This document shows, one piece after another, positions 34,977 through 46,745 of a DNA stretch of 64,000 bases. The notes beneath the pieces are model-generated. The model was given only the letters and a program-made list of their open reading frames with translations, was not told the DNA's origin and ran no database searches. The position numbers were made by a program, and so were the translations under genes. Position 1 is the first letter of the stretch; each line of letters starts with the position of its first letter. The stretch is from Hydrangea macrophylla (Eukaryota; Streptophyta; Magnoliopsida; Cornales; Hydrangeaceae), in contig CM066991.1 of NCBI GenBank assembly GCA_033977485.1, forward strand, positions 134,497,999-134,561,998. Reading direction: 5' to 3'.

Positions 34977-36597
34977 CCCTCTGTCAAACTGATGGTGGGC
35001 TGAGACACCATAAGTTTGTCTCTGAAGAAAATGAAACGAGAAGAAGGAAGCCCTTTTGTAAAGAAATCAGCTAGTTGATCATGGGAGGAAACAAATTGAA
35101 TGGAGATATCCTTCCTATTAACCTTTTCACGGAGGAAATGATAATCAATCTCGATATGTTTGGTTCGGGAGTGAAAAACAGGGTTAGATGCTAGAGCTAA
35201 AGCTAAAACATTATTACAATACAAGACTGGAATCTCAAGAATAGGAACATGAAGATCACACAAAATCATTCGAACCCAGCAAAGGTCAGCAGTTGTGATA
35301 GCCAACGCGCGATATTCTGCCTCAGTAGAGGATCGAGCCACAGTAGGCTGTTTCTTTGTAACCCAGCAAATAGGATCAGATCCCAAAAAAACCATAGCAC
35401 CCGTGGTCGAGCGTCTATCATCTGGGTCACCGGCCCAATCAGCATCAGAATAGGCAGATAAAGTTATGGAATTTTTGGTATAGCGAACTCCAAAAGATGC
35501 AGTGCCATTCAGATATCTGAGAATACGTTTGAGGGCTGAGTAATGAATATCAGTGGGAGCATGCATATACTGGCATATATGATTAACCGCAAAGGTGATA
35601 TCAGGACGAGTAAAAGTGAGATATTGGAGTGCCCCAGCCAAGCTACGATAAGGAGTAGGATCCAACAAGGGTAAGCCCTCAGTTTTGCTTAAACGAGCAG
35701 ATGAGGCACAAGGAGTTTTGCAAGGTTTACAACCAGTCATCTGGGCTTTAACCAAAAGATCTTGCAAGTACTTATGTTGGCTGACAAAAATACCCTCAGA
35801 GGTGTGAGAGACTTCTAAACCCAAAAAGTAATGTAAAGGCCCCAAGTCTTTCATGTCAAACATAGAGTCAAGATTTTTGACAAGAGACTGAACAAAAAGA
35901 GGGTCATTGCCAGTGACTATAATGTCATCAACATAAATAAGTAAGAGAGTAAGTGAAGACCCTTGTTTTCGAACAAACAAAGAAGAATCAGATTGAGATT
36001 GAATAAATTGAAATTGACACAGTTGAGAAGTAAAAGTGTCAAACCATGCCCTAGGGGCTTGTTTAAGACCATAGATATCCTTGTGTAATCTGCAGACATA
36101 TTCAGGATGGGAGGAATCAACAAAACCAGTAGGTTGAACCATAAAAACTTCTTCTTTAAGAACCCCATGTAAGAATGCATTTTTAACATCTAGCTGCTTA
36201 AGTTACCAACCAAATTGAGCTGCAAGTTTAAGGACAATACGCACAGTAGTTGGTTTGACAACAGGACTAAAAGTTTCGTCATAGTCAAGACCTGATTCTT
36301 GATGAAACCCCTTAGCAACAAGTCTAGCTTTATATCTAGAGATGCTGCCATTCGCATGATGTTTGATTTTATACACCCATTTACAACCCACAACATGTTT
36401 GTGTGCTGGTAGTGGAACCAGGGACCAAGTGCCTTGTTTATGCAAGGCTGTGAATTCTTTAGACATAGCATCTCTCCATTCTTTAAACTTGATTGCGGTA
36501 GTATATCATGTAGGCTCAGTGGATGGAGCTTGAGCCACATAAGCTTTGCGTTTAAAGGTACCAACTTTAGCCCTAGTGACCATAGGATGATTATTAA
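34844..36597 (-). pseudogene. pol: copia RT and RNase H (one stop, upstream frameshift)
   Basis: RT begins with WSLVPLPAHKHVVGCKWVYK and YKARLVAKGFHQ, then a TAA near 36203 interrupts the frame just before LKQLDVKNAFLHG. It continues through LKQAPRAWF to the catalytic YVDD at about 35930. RNase H follows: AYSDADWAGD, DRRSTTGAMVF, SSTEAEYRALA, HIEIDYHFLREKV, DFFTKGLPS. The frame ends inside the 3' LTR, so the last ~44 residues are LTR-encoded. A 1-nt frameshift near 36590 separates this part from integrase. Confidence 0.9.
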
Positions 36598-37890
36598 AGA
36601 AGGAGGTTGAGGAGGAACTTGAGGAGACAACTGAGGTGGAGAAGACATGGACTGAGTATCAGAGGGTGGTAAAGATATTGAGGGAGCTAAGTGGGACTGA
36701 GAGTCTTGCTGAGAAGACCTGGGAAAAGAAGCAGACCTAGAAGAAAATGAATAAGAACTAGGAGAAATAATAGCATGGAAAACACTGGCTGGCACTGATG
36801 GAATGACAGAAATGGAGGAAGAACTTGAATTAGTGGAGGAAGGAAGGCAAGGGGAGAGCCATTGAGTAAGCATAGGAGTAGTATAGGAACTGGAGGAGGA
36901 CTCAGTAGCACCTGGAAATTTGGACTCATCAAATATAACATTTCTGGAAACATAGAATCGATTGTTGTGAACATGTAGACACAAAGAGCCCTTATAATCC
37001 ATTGGATATCCCAAGACTATACACTGAGTAGTCCGAGGTTGAAGCTTATTGCGATTGTAAGGCCTTAAAAATGGATATGCAGCACAACCAAAGATTTTTA
37101 AGACAGAATAATCAGGAAATGTGCCAAACAAAATTTCAAAAGGTGATTTATTTGAAGTAGTAAGACCGGGCATCCTATTAATCAGATATATGGCAGTGGC
37201 AAATGCATGAGCCCAAAATTTGGGATGTAGAGAAGCAGTGGACAAGAGTGTAAACCCAGTTTCTATAATATGCATGTGCTTTCTTTCTGCAATCCCATTC
37301 TGTTGGGATGTATGAGGACGTGATTTTTGGTGATGAATCCCATGAGTAGAAAGTAAATCTTGAAATCCAATTTTCTCATACTCCCTACCATTATCAGTGC
37401 GAAAAATTTTGATTCTAGTGTTGAACATGTTTTCAACAAGAGCCTTAAATTTGCAAAATATAGGGTAAGCCTCAGATTTATAGGTAAGGGGATAGAGCCA
37501 AGTGAACCTGCTATAATCATCAACAAAGGAAATATAGTATGAAAAACCACTGAAGGACTTAAAGGGAGCAGGACCCCAGAGATCGCTGTGTATTATTTGC
37601 AAAGGAGCAGTAGTTACAGTTGTAGAAAGAGGAAATGGTAACCTACTCATTTTCCCATAGAGACAGTGTTCACACATAGATGAGACATTATTAGATGAAA
37701 CAGTAATGTGAGAAACATGATGTAAAATGTTTTTCAACACAGTATTAGAAGGATGACCTAGTCTATTATGCAATAAAGAGTTGGAAACTCTTTGACCTAA
37801 GTGTGCCTGATGAATATGCTGCTGAGGAGTAGGAGCAGAGTTGGCCTGAACAGCTGTAGGTAAAGAAGAGTAGGCTTGAATAAGATAAAG
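36598..37890 (-). pseudogene. pol: copia integrase
   Basis: The zinc region runs from LLHNRLGH to MCEHCLYGK (about 37785-37660). The catalytic core has Asp in HSDLWGP (near 37583), Asp in RTDNGREY (near 37390) and Glu in QQNGIAERKH (near 37285). A Ser/Pro-rich tail follows (about 36960-36600), with the frameshift at its end. Upstream it is separated from protease by a TGA at 37891-37893. It would have cut and joined element DNA to the genome. Confidence 0.9.
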
Positions 37891-39300
37891 TCAATTGGTG
37901 CAATGTCCTTGGTAGAGGATTTTTCCAGAGGAAATATCCTGAATTTGGAGCATCTTGGAATCAAAGATGCACTTGCAATTAGTATCTAGGCAGAGCCTAT
38001 GAACAGAAAGGAGATTAGAGGCTAATGAAGGTACACAGAGTAAATCTTGAAGTTGAAATTCATGAGACGAAGTAGAGAGAATACTTTTACCAGAATGAGT
38101 GATTGGAAGATTCTGACCATTTGCAATGGAAATTTCATCTTCACCCTGATACTCAAAAGTAATAGACAGATTGCAGAGATCACTTGTCATATGACTAAAA
38201 GCGCCAGAATCAGTATACCAGACATTAGGACTGAGAGTGTGTGAACCTTGAGAAGCAGCCATAGCTACTAGATGAGAAGGATGAGGCTTGCCCTGATAGG
38301 CGTAGTTCATACGGTGATAACAATCAGCTGCAGAATGGTTAGGTTTATTGCAGATCTGGCACACCAGCTGAGGATTGAAATTGGATTTTGGAGATTGTGG
38401 AGAAAATCCTCTACCATAGTTAGAGTTGAAGGTTGGATTGAACCTGCCATTGAAATTAGAATTGCGACCACCTCTGTTATGAGAATATCTACCTCGTTCG
38501 CGACCTCGATTTTGATTAGATCCTCGATAACCAGAGATCGGAGATTGAGTTTTATGCTGAGACGCTACCATTGCTGAAGCCACATGTTGAGTTTGATCAA
38601 CCTTTTGAATAACATCAAGAGAGAGTTCTTCCGCTCATAGAAGAACATAAAGTTCTTCGAGTGTTAAGGACTGTGGCCTGGTTTTGATAGAAGTTTTGAA
38701 TGCATTGTACTCAAACGGAAGTCCATTGAGTATGTAAATGAGAATATCTTCATCATCAACTAGAACAGCAACCGAAGCTAATTTGTCTCGAATTTCTTTG
38801 ATTTTCTGTATGTAGGACTCAATCGTATCAGCACCTTTTGAGATCGATTGAAGATTCGTCTTCAACTGAAGAATATTAGCTCTTGAACTTGAAGAAAATC
38901 TCCTTTCCAAGGCTTTCCAGACCTCTGCTGAAGAGGTGTATCCAACAATATGAGACAAAGCCACAGGAGAGAGAGTGGCATTGATTAGTGTCATCAAGGC
39001 CTGATCCTGTGTATTCCAGATCGTGTGATAAGGATTGATTTGATTTTCACCTTGTTCATCCTGAACAAATTGGGGCGGACATTGATTTGATCCGTCTATG
39101 AAGCCGTACATCGAGTGAGCTTTCAGAATCGCAGAAAATTGAAATTTCCATGGTACATAATTCGACGAATCAAGACGAACAATTATCAAATTACAAATGT
39201 TTGATAACAAATAAATTGGAGTATTATTCATGATCGGTGTATGAACGGTGTATGATGAAACTGAATCAGAGATAGTTGGAGACGAAGGTCTCTCTATCAT
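37891..39300 (-). pseudogene. gag: copia gag and protease with one internal stop
   Basis: The ATG at 39300 lies directly after the PBS. UBN2-type Gag: LDSSNYVPWKFQFSAIL, then SIESYIQKIKEIRDKL and LNGLPFEYNAF. It is stopped by TGA at 38635-38637, with the same frame continuing. Then come an Arg/Gly/Asn-rich basic stretch, a CCHC knuckle CQICNKPNHSAADC (about 38360-38320) and the protease site WYTDSGAFSH (about 38220-38190). The frame ends with a second TGA at 37891. Confidence 0.9.
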
Positions 39301-39301
39301 A

Positions 39302-39313
39302 GCTCTGATACCA
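39302..39313 (-). other. Primer binding site of minus-strand copia
   Basis: GCTCTGATACCA on the plus strand, which is TGGTATCAGAGC on the element strand. It directly abuts the 5' LTR and is perfect for initiator tRNA-Met. Confidence 0.93.
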
Positions 39314-39609
39314 TGATAGATCTAGAAGAAGACTCAAAACCAGACTCAAGCTTCTGAATATTCATCTCTCATTTTCCATATCATTTTACAAGAATAGACA
39401 AGACTATATATTCAATAACAGATTCTGTAACTAACTATATTCACTCTATTACAATCAGACTTAATACAAACATTTCTCAAGAGTGGAGTTGATCTTGATC
39501 AGACGGTGGGTGGACTGCCATGTCATGAATCTGTGTTTTCTGAATAGACGGCTGAGATTTCTTCTGATTAAGAGCACCTGGATTGCCACGCTGGCCTTGT
39601 GGTCTAACA
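39314..39609 (-). repeat. 5' LTR of minus-strand copia
   Basis: 296 bp, near-identical to 34679-34976. Confidence 0.92.
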
Positions 39610-41160
39610 AATATTAAAAGTATGTACACACATTAGTATATATATTATCGATATGTTATGTTATGCATTAAAGAAAAGAGCCTTAAAATTAAAAATATGT
39701 ACACTTATAAATTAATTACTCTTTTATCATATGTATAGTACCCTGTTATAAAAGTTTAAATTGTATATAATTATTGAATATGAATATTACTCAAATAACT
39801 CAATTCTTTTGTCGGCGGTGCATAATATTTTATTTCACTTGTTTTTCAAATCATAAATTTATGAAATGTATCCACAATAAACGCAGCTAAATTTTCTTTC
39901 TCTACTTCGATTCAAGATTTTTTTCCTACGAAATCCGAACACAATTTCTAACTAGTCAAAAAAATAGCAAGTAAATGTTAGACTATAAAATTCTTCACTT
40001 TAATTATTTGAATTTTTTTATTAGTACTATTTATCCAACAAAAATTGCAGGTTTAACGTCAGTTAATATAAAGGTTGTTGAAGCATATTTTTTTAACACC
40101 ACCTTAAGATTTAATATAACTTTTTTCTTTTTCGTGTACACACGTTAAAAATAAATATACATTACATTTTTTTTTCTATCAAAATTCAACACCCGTGTCT
40201 TACACGGGTCATCCTCTTAGTATGATTAAACATTACCAATGTAAAACATTTTGACCATTGGGTGAATAATAAGCTTGACATTAAAGACCACCACATAAAA
40301 TTACAATTAACAGAAAATACAAAAATTTGTAATACACTTTCCATCCTTGACAGAATATACCTCAAGGGAAACTCTAAATATTAATTTTTTAACCATGCCT
40401 ATTCTCAATAAATATTGTTACCAAAACTAACAAACTAGAATAACATAAACTTACATCGTCACATGCAATGATTTTTATACCACTAATTAAACTTTTGGAA
40501 TCTATTGTACACCAGATACAATGGGGCCCATCACTATCATTGCATCAACAACACTCAATTTGGTCAGTGTTTTTTTATTCGGGTGATTCAATCCTATGTA
40601 ACATAAAATAAAATAAAATAAAAAACCACACACACATCAAAATTTTAATATGTATAGCACCTTTCACATACATGCATTAACAGAAGCATAAAATTAATTC
40701 CTAAAGATCTAGATTCAGATTGAGTATGGATTAACCACAAATCATTATATATAACAATAAAATCCTGATCTACAATGGCCCAATATTGTTCTGCACACTT
40801 TGCGTTGCAAAATTATACCAAAAAAGAAAAAAAAAATTAGAAATGTGAATATTAATAATATTCGAACAAAGATGCTATAAAACATATAAAAAAAATACGT
40901 ACACATGCAGAAAGTTCAAAATCTAGACAAAAATGTTTGTGTGTGTACATGTATATGTGCGTGTTTGTGTGTGTGTGAGAGAGATATATAGATAGATATG
41001 ATGATGATGATGAGTTAAAAAGAAATGTACATTTGAGTTGCTTGGAGTTCCTTTTGGCAGAAGAACGTGGGTATAGAAGACAATACGTGGGAAATATAAC
41101 AGAGTTACCAAAACAAAATTTTGAAATATGGGAGACCAAGATCGTTGTCCGGGTTGTTTT

Positions 41161-41732
41161 AAAGCATCTCCAAGGGACATGTCATTTCTAATATGGCATG
41201 TTAAATGACAAAATTTGACATATTGTTCTCTTTCAACCAAAATGCCATAAGTCTATGAGACAAATAGCATACTTGTTCATATATCAAAAACTACATAGCA
41301 AAAGTTGGAGAAGTTATTCAATGAGCGCGTCATGTCAGGCCAGCATGCTGACGTGGGTGACCAATTATTCCTAACCATAACCACTTGTCATGATCTCTCT
41401 AGAAGGAGGGGGCAAGTGGATGGTTGGAATTAATTGGTCACACCACATCAGTATGCTGACGTGGCATGACGGGCTCACTGAATAATTTCTCCAAAAGTTG
41501 GCATGCCATTTCCACATTTTCATTAAAATTTTATTACATTTATTTGTTAAACCTATCACTTAATTTGTTTAATAATTAAAAATATATATAAAAATTATAA
41601 AATAATAAATTTGACATATTGGGTACCATTTGTTCCAATCGAAATGCCAAATTCTAATATAATATGCCAAATTACCACATAAGCTTTATTTGACATACTA
41701 AAATTTGACATACACCTTGGAGATGTTCTAAG
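41161..41732. mobile_element. MITE, GAGCATCTCC-type, copy B
   Basis: AAAGCATCTCCAAGGGACATGTC... to ...CATACACCTTGGAGATGTTCTA, inverted terminal repeats. Orthologous in position to 31451-31823. Interrupted by the MITE at 41308. Confidence 0.6.
41308..41491. mobile_element. MULE-type MITE with 9-bp TSD
   Basis: 184 bp with ~80-bp inverted repeats: GAGAAGTTATTCAATGAGC on the left, GCTCACTGAATAATTTCTC on the right. Flanked by exact CAAAAGTTG (41299-41307 and 41492-41500). Copy A shows the empty site (CCAAAGTTGG at 31589). Confidence 0.9.
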
Positions 41733-42898
41733 GCCAATTTTTGGGATTGATTTGGAAGGTGTGTAATAACAGCTTAGTACCACCAAATTATTTTTTCTGT
41801 GAACCAAAGTATGATGGTTCACATGTAAATATGGTTGATGATAGAAAGAGAAAGGGCACCCCTACTTTTTTCTTTATATAGGAGTAGTATAGATTTTTAA
41901 AAATAAAAAAATAGTATTGTCAAGTTTTCACTTGACAAAACAATACGTTTTCAGAGTCTTTTTTATGGGGCACTGAAATTTCAATGTTTAAAATTCTTTT
42001 TATAGTTCTCAAATTTGATTTTCGATAAATATGACAGTAAGATTATCTAGAAAACTTTCAATGAAAATTTAGGTAATATCATTGCAATCGAAAGAGGTTC
42101 CTTTGGCGAATCAATTAAAAATTGATCTTCTAATGCAAATTTAAGAATCGTAAAACTATTCCATAATAAAAGTGCCTCTACTAAATACGTAAGGGCCTGT
42201 TTGGGAAAGTCTTAAATAATACCTGATTCAGTTTAACTCCAACTTTTATCCAGCTCTTATGAGAACCAAGTTCATATACTGTCTAATATATTTCTTAAAA
42301 CAGTTGGACTTGGATTGAATAGATCATATTTTGGATATTCCTAACCATGCCATAAACATTTGAACTAGTTCATGATAGAACAATTTTTTGGAGTACTTTC
42401 TGAAGTCGACTCTTAAATTGAGTCGTCCGTGGGAACAACCAAGTAGTCCCTAAAGCATCAGGTGTCATCTTCGCCAATGTTGCAAAATGCTCTTTGTTTG
42501 ACTTACCATCAATGCATTTTTTAAAATGGTACTAGAATAGAGGCCCGTGCAATGTACGGGTCCGTTAAAATTGGAAAATAAATTAGATATATTTATTGTT
42601 GATGCATTTATAATTTTTTCACTTGAAAAAAAATTAAATCAAACAATACTAAATTCTAAAAAAATAAAATCAAACAACATTAAATCCTAAATGTATTAAA
42701 TATGTACTACTAACAAAATAAAGTTGTAAACGTAAAAGTTTCAATAATCCTGGATGGAAGCAAATATATTTTGTCTTTAATTTGTCTTTTGTCTTTTTTG
42801 TTTAATTATATACAAACTTCATACAATAAAATTGAAAGTGTTATATAAAAATAATAACTTAGTTTTAACATTATATCACATGATATTTTGAAAAAACT

Positions 42899-42900
<2 letters not shown>

Positions 42901-42935
<35 letters not shown>
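42901..42935. repeat. Poly-C tract (35 bp)
   Basis: An uninterrupted run of C. The minus strand is therefore G35, with strong quadruplex potential. The inner Helitron has shorter C runs at the matching place (44824-44836 and 44864-44877). Confidence 0.9.
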
Positions 42936-43045
42936 TTTTTTTATGGGAATGATATGAAATTGCATGAAATTAAAAATTTCAAAAACAAATTAATTAAATT
43001 TATTAAAACTATTATTATTATAGATTTATTATGAGTATGATAGAA

Positions 43046-43049
<4 letters not shown>

Positions 43050-43104
<55 letters not shown>
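43050..43104. repeat. (TG)n microsatellite
   Basis: About 27 TG units inside the outer Helitron. Confidence 0.9.
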
Positions 43105-43107
<3 letters not shown>

Positions 43108-43213
43108 TAGAATTATAGGAATGCGTACGTAATAAAATATGATTATAGATGTATTAGTAATTGTAAATTATAATTTGTTTTTTCACTTTGCAAAGTATTT
43201 CTTATATATGTGC

Positions 43214-43270
<57 letters not shown>
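43214..43270. repeat. (TTA)n microsatellite
   Basis: About 18 ATT/TTA units. A similar array lies at 45161-45217 in the inner Helitron. Confidence 0.9.
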
Positions 43271-43272
<2 letters not shown>

Positions 43273-43486
43273 TTTGATAAGGAGTATGAAATGATATGAA
43301 ATTAAATTTAAAAAGCAAACGAATGTATGTGTGTGTGAATTAAATTTATAGGTATGTGTGTGTAATAAAATATGATTTTAGATGTATTAGTAATTGTAAA
43401 TTACAATTTGTCTTTTAACTTTGCCAAGTATTCTTATATATGTATTATGATTATTATTATACATTTATTATGAGTATAAACAACAA

Positions 43487-43650
43487 TGATAGGGATACAC
43501 AGCAAACGACACACTGTGCTTTAAATGCATGTATCATGTACTGTTTGAATTTTTTACACTTTTCTGTGCATCACTTACACAGCACATGGTACATGCATTT
43601 AAAGTTGGTGTATCGTTTAGTGTGTCATTTGGTGTGTATCCTTATCATTT
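43487..43650. mobile_element. MITE-like hairpin in Helitron
   Basis: AATGATAGGGATACACA...TTTAAATGCATGTA against TACATGCATTTAAA...GTGTGTATCCTTATCATT. The matching hairpin in the inner Helitron is at about 45476-45640. Its core matches the MITEs at 8054 and 9551. Confidence 0.65.
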
Positions 43651-44221
43651 TTTAGTATGAAAAGATATGAAATTGTATGAAATAATAATTTTATAAAGCA
43701 AATGAATTAAATTTATTAAGTGTAAATTATAAATGTGTAAAGCCTTATTTGGGAATAACCAAAACAAAAAAACAAAAACCAAAGCACAAAATCGATTTGC
43801 CAAACAAGGCACCGAAATTGTTGACTTTTGATCCAATATATGTGTGTAAAGCATTGTTTGGGAAAAACAAAAACAAAAAAACAAAAATAAAGCACAAAAT
43901 CGATTTGCCAAACAAGGTAGCCGAAGTTGTTGACTTTTGATCCATGGGTTTAGTGCCTTGTTTGGGAAAAAGTGAAAACAAACAAGACAAACAAAGCCAC
44001 AACTGATTTTCCAAACAAACCCTATTACTTTTTGAGTGCCTTGTTTGGATTTAAAAAAAAAAACACAAACACAAATAAAGGCAAAATTCGGATTGCCAAA
44101 CAAGGCATAGCATCTCAATGTATGAGTAAAGGCAAAATTACATATAAGGAGCAAACAATTTAAGGAATTCCAAATTAGGACAAAATTGAAATTGAAATCA
44201 TTGTTAGGCTCTTTTATAATA

Positions 44222-45159
44222 CTAGGATAGAAGCCCCGTGCAATGCACGGGTCCGTCAAAATTGGAAAATAAATTTGATGTATTTATAATTTTGTCACTT
44301 GAAAAAAATTAAATCAAACAATACTAAATCCTAAAAAAATAAAATCAAACAACATTAAATCCTAAATGTATTAAATATGTACTACTAACAAAATAAAGTT
44401 ATAAACGTAAAAGCTTCAATAAGCCTAGATGGAGCAAATATATTTTCTTTTCTTTATTTTTTTTTTCGTTTCCAAATCTTTCTTTAGTGTTTTCACTTCT
44501 ATTTTTTTTAGCATTTCTCTCCTTTAATTAATTTATTTTTTTAACCACAATTTATTGTATGAACTATGTACAAAATAATACAACTACTTATAAACTTTAT
44601 ACAATAAAGTTGAGGTAATGTTGTTTAAAAATAATAACTTATTTTTAATATCATAACACGTGATATTTTGAAAAACCTTATCATCTTTTTGTCTTTTGTA
44701 TTTTTTGTTTAATTACATACAAACTTCATACAATAAAATTGAAACTGTTATATAAAAGTAATAACTTTGTTTTAACATTATACCACATGATATTTTGAAA
44801 AAACTAATTATATTTGTTCTCTTCCCCCCCCCCCCTCGCTCGCTGTTGGATTAGAAACTCTCCCCCCCTCCCCCCCCTTGCATGAAATTATAAATTTCAA
44901 AAATAAATTAATTAAATTTATTAAAACTATTATTATTATAGATTTATTATGAGTATGTAAGTAATTGTAAATTACAGTTTGTCTTTTAAGTTTGAAAAGT
45001 ATTTGATATATATTTATTATGCGTATGATAGAACTGTATGTCTGTGTGTGAATTAGAATTATAGGAATGCGTACGTAATAAAATATGATTGTAGATGTAT
45101 TATTAATTGTAAATTGTAATTTGTTTTTTCACTTTGCAAAGTATTTATTATATATGTGC

Positions 45160-45216
<57 letters not shown>

Positions 45217-46225
45217 GTATTTATGATGATGAATTAAATTTATTATATCTATAATTATAATATATTTATGAGGAGTATGAAATGATATGAAATTAAATTT
45301 AAAAAGCAAACGAATGTATGTGTGTGAATTAAATTTATAGGTATGTGTGTGTAATAAAATATGATTTTAGATGTATTAGTAATTATAAATTACAATTTGT
45401 CTTTTAACTTTGCCAAGTATTTCTTATATATGTATTATGATTATTATTATATATTTATTATGAGTATAAAACAACAATGATAGGGATACACAACAAACGA
45501 CACACTGTGCTTTAAATGTATGTACCATGTACTGTTTGAATTTTTCACATTTTTCTGTGCATCACTTACATAGCACATGATACATGCATTTAAAGTTGGT
45601 GTGTCATTTAGTGTGTCATTTGTGTGTATCCCTATCATTTTTTAGCATAAAAGATATGAAATTGTATGAAATAATAATTTTATAAAACAAATGAATTAAA
45701 TTTATTAAGTGTAAATTATATATGCATAAAGCCTTATTTGGGAATAATCAAAGCAAAAAAACAAAAACCAAAGCACAAAATCGATTTGCCAAACAAGGCA
45801 CTGAAATTGTTGACTTTTGATCCTGTGTAAAGCATTGTTTGGGAAAAACGAAAACAAAAAAACAAAAATAAAGCACAAATTAAATTGGTTTGCCAAACAA
45901 GGTAGCCAAAATTGTTGACTTTTGACCCATGGGTTTAGTGTCTTGTTTAAGAAAAAGTGGAAACAAACAAGACAACAAAGCCACAACTGATTTGCCAAAC
46001 AAACCTTATTAGTTTTTGAGGGCCTTGTTTGGATTTAAAAAAAAAAAACACAAACAAACACAAATAAAGGCAAAATTCGGTCTGCCAAACAAGGCATAGC
46101 ATCTCAATGTATGAGTAAAGTCAAAATTATATATAAGGGGCAAACAATTTATAGAATTCCAAATTAGGACAAAATTGAAATTGAAATTATTGTTAGACTC
46201 TTTTATACTCGTAATATAGTGTAGA
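44222..46225 (-). mobile_element. Inner Helitron (minus strand), complete ends
   Basis: Minus strand: 5' TCTACACTATATTACGAG (46225 downwards). 3' hairpin CCCGTGCATTGCACGGGG, then CTTCTATCCTAG ending at 44222, followed by T. Target between A and T in the outer element's 5' tip. About 2.0 kb, collinear with the outer element, with ~270 bp extra near 44430-44700. No transposase. The minus-strand frame in the KQGT-repeat region is repeat-derived. Confidence 0.85.
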
Positions 46226-46404
46226 TATAGTGTAGATATCATAAGTAGTTTTTGGAAACTAAAAGAGGATTACTAGTCCACCCCACATGGGCTATGGTTT
46301 GGCAAAATTTTCTGAAGTCAGCAATCAAGGAAAAAACATAAAATCTATGGCCAGTTGTGGGGTAGAGCTCCAAATTGCCACTTTGTAACGGGCAAATAGT
46401 TTTT

Positions 46405-46691
46405 AGGGTATATTAATATATAGTCCTAATATATGCATCAAACTAGAAATATGTCCCTTTTTTAAATGAATCTAGAAATAGGTCCCTATTGTATTTTAAG
46501 GACAAAACTGCCCCCGTATATATATATATATATTATATATCCCCATGAAATCTGGGTTTCAAATTTAAATCAGGAAATTTCTCACTTTTAACACGCTTCT
46601 TACTTTTATGTGAGAATTTCGCACTTTTTTGTGAGAAATTCTCACTTTTTATTCAGTCCTTTTTTTAAGGTCGGTTAAGAGCTGGACTGTC

Positions 46692-46745
<54 letters not shown>

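Larger units (their letters stand above)
34679..39609 (-). mobile_element. Young Ty1/copia element, minus strand, defective
   Basis: Reading on the minus strand: LTR 39609-39314, PBS 39313-39302, gag, protease, integrase, RT, RNase H, LTR 34976-34679. TSD AATAT on both sides (34674-34678 and 39610-39614), exact. I count 4 mismatches and one 2-bp indel between the 298- and 296-bp LTRs, so it is young. Even so, gag-pol contains three stops and one frameshift. Short LTRs and the RNase H sequence suggest an Ale/Retrofit-like lineage; that part is inference. Confidence 0.93.
34646..40220 (+). mobile_element. Small Helitron-like element hosting a copia element
   Basis: Starts TCTATATTAGTATAG. Ends with a hairpin (ACCCGTGTCTTACACGGGT) followed by CATCCTCTTAG, the arrangement of plant Helitron 3' ends. 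The final four bases depart from the usual CTRR, and the flanks are T/T rather than A/T. Without the copia insert it is ~640 bp, non-autonomous. It sits exactly between duplicate copies A and B. Confidence 0.6.
42532..46236 (-). mobile_element. Outer Helitron (minus strand), interrupted
   Basis: On the minus strand it begins TCTACACTATA (46236-46226) and ends with a hairpin of CCCGT...ACGGG type, then CCTCTATTCTAG at 42532, inserted between A and T. Copy A has the empty site (AAATGGTGTATCATAAG at about 32655). A second Helitron of the same family (44222-46225) sits 11 bp from its 5' end. No Rep/helicase was found, so it is non-autonomous. It contains a 35-C tract (42901-42935), (TG)n (43050-43104), (TTA)n (43214-43270), a MITE-like hairpin (43487-43650) and four ~110-bp degenerate repeats with TTGCCAAACAAGG (43740-44110). 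Confidence 0.85.

Noticed and set aside
43645..44259. 204-residue minus-strand frame with repeated FPNKAL/KQGT segments
   Set aside because: It translates four degenerate ~110-bp repeats inside a Helitron. No Rep/helicase or other domain.
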